Source of the DNA: an uncultured Prevotella sp.
GTDB lineage: Bacteria; Bacteroidota; Bacteroidia; Bacteroidales; Bacteroidaceae
Direction of reading: 5' to 3'
Length of the DNA stretch: 7,827 nucleotides
Assembly: GCA_934230965.1 (NCBI GenBank)
Contig: CAKQFW010000096.1
Coordinates: 1 to 7,827 of the forward strand
The notes beneath the pieces are model-generated. The model had not been told where the DNA came from. It saw only the letters and a program-made list of their open reading frames with translations, and did no database searches. Below, piece by piece: positions 5,405 to 7,827 of this stretch. Numbering within the stretch: the first letter of the stretch is position 1; each line of letters opens with the position of its first letter. Position numbers and translations under genes: made by a program.

Positions 5405-7468
5405 TTATTTTTGTTCTAACAACTGCTGTAAGCGTATAATCTCGTCGCGATACTGAGCCGCTTGCAAAAAGTCGAGGTTCTTGGCTGCCTCTTTCATCAT
5501 TTGCGTGGTGGCTTCAATGCTCTTTTCTAGTTGCTGCTTGCTCATTCTTACAACAATTGGGTCGGCTACCATGCGCGTGCTATCTTCTTCTATATAAGGT
5601 TTGTAAACCACTGGTTTAGCTTTGGTTGTGCTTGTAGCATGAACCTCTTGTTTAGCGCTATTGGCCTCACTTGTAACTGTAGCTAACGACTCTTTAATGC
5701 TCTTCTTGATCTGTTTGGGCACGATGTGGTGCTCTTCGTTATACTTAAGCTGTATCATGCGTCGGCGTGCTGTCTCGTCAATCGTTTTTTGCATGCTATC
5801 GGTTATGTTGTCGGCATACATAATAACTTTTCCGTTCACGTTTCGGGCGGCACGACCTGCCGTTTGTGTTAATGCCCGATGGCTACGCAAAAAGCCTTCT
5901 TTGTCGGCATCAAGAATAGCTACCAGCGATACTTCGGGAAGGTCGAGACCCTCTCGCAATAAGTTTACGCCTACCAGCACGTCAAAGTTGCCTGCTCGTA
6001 GGTCGTTCAATATTTTAACGCGGTCAAGGGTGGCTACATCGCTATGTATGTAGCTTGCTTTAACGCCATGGTTTAGCAAATATTCAGTTAGTTCTTCGGC
6101 CATGCGTTTGGTCAATGTGGTTACCAATACACGCTCGTCTCGGTTGCAGCGAGTGAGAATTTCGTCCATCAGGTCGTCAATCTGATTCTCGCTGGGTCTA
6201 ACATCTATCTCGGGGTCAAGCAATCCTGTAGGGCGAATAACCTGTTCTACCACAATGCCTTCTGCTTGTTGTAGCTCGAAGTCGGCAGGTGTAGCCGAAA
6301 CGTATATAATTTGGTTCACCATATCCATAAATTCCTCAAACTTCAGCGGGCGATTATCAAAAGCGGCAGGCAAACGAAAACCATATTCTACCAAGTTTTG
6401 TTTTCTTGCTCTGTCGCCGCCATACATGGCGCTGATTTGTGGCACGCTAACATGGCTCTCGTCAATAATCATTAGATAATCTTTCGGAAAGAAGTCGAGC
6501 AAGCAGTAGGGTCGCTGTCCTGGTTCGCGCCCATCAAAGTAGCGCGAATAGTTTTCTATGCCGCTGCAATGACCAAGCTCTTTAATCATCTCCATGTCAT
6601 ACTCAACCCTTTCTTTAATGCGCTGTGCTTTAATATGATCGCCCAGTTCGTTAAAGTAATCAATCTGCTTTGTAAGATCGTCTTGTATCAGTCGGATGGC
6701 TGTTTCAGTCTGCTCTTTTGAGGTTACAAACAGGTTGGCTGGATATATTTGATAATCGTCAAATTGAGCTATCTTATGAAATGTTTCGCTATCTAATTCT
6801 TCAATGCTGTCAATCTCGTCATCCCACCACGATATGCGCAGAATGTTGTCGCTATATGCCATTGCAACATCTACAGTGTCGCCTTTTACGCGGAAGAAGC
6901 CACGTTTTAGTTCGATGTCATTACGCACATACAACGCATCAACCAGCTGTCGTAGAAATGCGTTACGATCGATGTTCTGCCCACGTTTTATGCTGATAAT
7001 GCTGTTGGCCATAGCGGTAGGTCCGCCCATACCGTAGATGCACGATACCGATGATACCACCACTACGTCGTTTCGTCCCGAAAGTAGGGCACTAACGGCT
7101 GCCAGTCGCAGTTTGTCAATATCTTCGTTGATGGCAAGATCTTTTTCTATATAAGTATCGGTGGTGGGCAGATAGGCTTCGGGCTGATAATAATCATAGT
7201 AAGAAACATAATATTCTACAGCGTTATTGGGGAAGAAACTTTTCATTTCTTCATACAGCTGTGCCGCCAATGTTTTGTTGTGACTGAGAATGAGGGTAGG
7301 GCGGTTGATGTTTTTGATGACATTGGCCATCGTAAATGTCTTGCCCGAACCTGTTACGCCCAACAATACTTGAGCAGGGTCACCATTTTTGATGCCTGCT
7401 GTCAGTTGTGCGATGGCTTCTGGTTGGTCGCCAGTGGGCGAAAAAGCAGATACTAAATCAAATTTCAT
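5405..7468 (-). CDS. uvrB: UvrABC excinuclease subunit B
   Basis: This complete 687-aa UvrB is the damage-verification helicase of nucleotide excision repair: UvrA loads it at lesions and it recruits UvrC for incision, in the cytoplasm. Visible motifs are Walker A GVTGSGKT (37-44), the beta-hairpin region YYVSYYDYYQPEAYLPTTDT (86-105) that inserts between DNA strands, the DESH box (336-339), YVSATP (389-394), DVLVGVNLLREGLDLPEVSL (496-515), and helicase motif VI RSHRALTQTAGRAARN (528-543). A C-terminal UVR motif (about 645-682, LEKSIEATTQMMKEAAKNLDFLQAAQYRDEI) is the UvrC/UvrA contact segment. A variable, Ser/Thr/Lys-rich linker (about 592-625) lies before it. The length is slightly above the usual 660-680 because of this linker. 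The start MKFDLVSAFSPTGDQPEAI matches the family N-terminus and lies about 25 bp after a candidate promoter. It is divergent from bamD. I see no clear terminator after its stop. Confidence 0.99.
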   Translation of the reverse strand: MKFDLVSAFSPTGDQPEAIAQLTAGIKNGDPAQVLLGVTGSGKTFTMANVIKNINRPTLILSHNKTLAAQLYEEMKSFFPNNAVEYYVSYYDYYQPEAYLPTTDTYIEKDLAINEDIDKLRLAAVSALLSGRNDVVVVSSVSCIYGMGGPTAMANSIISIKRGQNIDRNAFLRQLVDALYVRNDIELKRGFFRVKGDTVDVAMAYSDNILRISWWDDEIDSIEELDSETFHKIAQFDDYQIYPANLFVTSKEQTETAIRLIQDDLTKQIDYFNELGDHIKAQRIKERVEYDMEMIKELGHCSGIENYSRYFDGREPGQRPYCLLDFFPKDYLMIIDESHVSVPQISAMYGGDRARKQNLVEYGFRLPAAFDNRPLKFEEFMDMVNQIIYVSATPADFELQQAEGIVVEQVIRPTGLLDPEIDVRPSENQIDDLMDEILTRCNRDERVLVTTLTKRMAEELTEYLLNHGVKASYIHSDVATLDRVKILNDLRAGNFDVLVGVNLLREGLDLPEVSLVAILDADKEGFLRSHRALTQTAGRAARNVNGKVIMYADNITDSMQKTIDETARRRMIQLKYNEEHHIVPKQIKKSIKESLATVTSEANSAKQEVHATSTTKAKPVVYKPYIEEDSTRMVADPIVVRMSKQQLEKSIEATTQMMKEAAKNLDFLQAAQYRDEIIRLQQLLEQK

Positions 7469-7492
7469 AACATTTATTATCTTTGCAAGCTA

Positions 7493-7524
7493 CAAAAATA
7501 GTAAAAAAGCTTTGATTATACAAT
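7493..7524 (-). promoter_or_regulatory. Candidate uvrB promoter
   Basis: The minus strand carries TATTTTTG (7500 to 7493), a full match to the -7 consensus TAnnTTTG, with ATTG (7524 to 7521) 20 bp upstream matching TTTG at three of four positions. Transcription would start near 7486, about 18 nt before the uvrB ATG. The -33 element sits inside a perfect 17-bp inverted repeat. Confidence 0.55.
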
Positions 7525-7530
7525 ATAATC
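7514..7530. promoter_or_regulatory. Perfect 17-bp inverted repeat over the uvrB -33 box, operator-like
   Basis: GATTATA (7514-7520) and TATAATC (7524-7530) are exact reverse complements separated by CAA. The repeat covers the predicted uvrB -33 box, so a dimeric regulator bound here would block polymerase. There is no U-tract or GC core to suggest a terminator. It does not match the classical LexA boxes CTG-N10-CAG or GAAC-N4-GTTC. No regulator can be named. Confidence 0.5.
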
Positions 7531-7561
7531 GCTATTTTTTGTGAAAAATGAAAAGCAATGC

Positions 7562-7592
7562 TTTGCAAATAAAAGAATTATCGTTAATTTTG
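7562..7592 (+). promoter_or_regulatory. Candidate bamD promoter
   Basis: A -33 TTTG (7562-7565), a 19-bp spacer and a -7 box TAATTTTG (7585-7592) fully match the Bacteroidetes promoter consensus. Transcription would begin near 7597-7600, so the leader is very short (about 11-14 nt to ATG 7611, and fewer than 10 nt to ATG 7605). Confidence 0.65.
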
Positions 7593-7610
7593 CATCTCAA
7601 AATCATGAAT

Positions 7611-7827
7611 ATGAAAAAATATTTCCCTATCATAATGCTGTCGGCTATGTTGCTGACAGGTTGCGTCAACGAATTTAACCAGGTATATAAGACCTCTGAT
7701 TATAGCTATAAATATGAATATGCTAAAGAGTGCTTTGCCAAAGGAAAGAACACACGCGCCACTACTTTGTTGCAAGATTTGGTAACACTGCAGAAGGGAA
7801 CCGACAACGCTCAAGAGAGCCTTTATA
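7611..7827 (+). CDS. bamD: Outer-membrane assembly lipoprotein BamD, N-terminal part (runs off right edge)
   Basis: The visible 72 codons encode MKKYFPIIMLSAMLLTGC, a lipoprotein signal peptide with lipobox LTGC (Cys18 would be lipidated). The mature part begins VNEFNQVYKTSDYSYKYEYAKECFAKGKNTRATTLLQDLVTLQKGTDNAQESLY. A K(T/S)(S/T)DY.YKYE.AKE.FAKG opening and a first TPR-like helix pair ending in KGTD.A.ESLY is what I know from Bacteroidetes BamD. BamD is anchored to the inner leaflet of the outer membrane and works with BamA to fold beta-barrel proteins, which would include porins such as the one in this window. An in-frame ATG at 7605 would add only two residues (MN); 7611 is preferred because the predicted start site lies so close. 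The gene continues beyond the window with the remaining TPR repeats unseen. Confidence 0.88.
   Translation, partial: MKKYFPIIMLSAMLLTGCVNEFNQVYKTSDYSYKYEYAKECFAKGKNTRATTLLQDLVTLQKGTDNAQESLY

Noticed and set aside
5661..6053. Open frame of 130 codons on the plus strand inside uvrB
   Set aside because: It lies wholly antisense to a highly conserved part of uvrB and its translation is not protein-like; it mirrors the codon pattern of uvrB.
7469..7610. SOS (LexA) box for uvrB
   Set aside because: Neither CTG-N10-CAG nor GAAC-N4-GTTC appears in the intergenic region; the only strong symmetry is the AT-rich 17-bp repeat.
7584..7814. Minus-strand open frame of 76 codons opposite bamD
   Set aside because: The plus-strand frame encodes a lipoprotein signal and a BamD-like mature sequence; the minus frame has no family resemblance.

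Overview
The window looks like chromosomal DNA from a Bacteroidales bacterium, most likely Prevotellaceae (Prevotella-like). Four things suggest this. Four of five candidate promoters carry the Bacteroidetes -7 box TAnnTTTG with a TTTG-like -33 box about 19-20 bp upstream; the fifth, ahead of the DUF4468 gene, has only the -7 box. Genes start after A/T-rich leaders without clear Shine-Dalgarno sites. The families include several typical of Bacteroidetes (PF14121-type putative porin, DUF4468, a Bacteroidetes-type BamD). Coding DNA is moderately AT-rich throughout, with no abrupt composition change. The genus is an inference. I see no rRNA, tRNA, mobile element, CRISPR array or prophage.

Layout, left to right. 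The 5' end of a probable HD-type hydrolase gene runs off the left edge (minus strand). A complete HD-domain phosphohydrolase gene lies 37 bp upstream of it on the same strand, and the two probably form one transcript. Transcribed divergently from a shared 100-bp region is menA, the polyprenyltransferase of menaquinone synthesis. The two promoters overlap almost completely, so that each palindromic TTTGCAAA-like block would be the -7 box of one promoter and the -33 box of the other. menA converges on a minus-strand operon, and a perfect 16-bp stem with U-tracts on both sides sits between them as a bidirectional terminator.

The minus-strand operon (5269 to 1930) reads: secreted DUF4468 protein, small protein with two membrane segments, large outer-membrane putative porin. 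The gap between the first two is 20 bp, and the second and third overlap as TGATG. This suggests an envelope function that combines a periplasmic, an inner-membrane and an outer-membrane component. It is the least understood part of the window.

Further right is uvrB on the minus strand, a complete nucleotide-excision-repair helicase subunit. Divergent from it is the 5' part of bamD, the lipoprotein of the outer-membrane beta-barrel assembly machine, cut off by the right edge. The uvrB/bamD intergenic region contains a perfect 17-bp inverted repeat over the predicted uvrB -33 box.

Most of the window is ordinary core chromosome. I found no convincing undescribed system. The best leads are the DUF4468/two-TM/porin operon and some regulatory architecture: overlapping symmetric divergent promoters, the operator-like palindrome at uvrB, and an 11-bp tandem repeat upstream of the DUF4468 operon. 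No gap between genes exceeds 150 bp.
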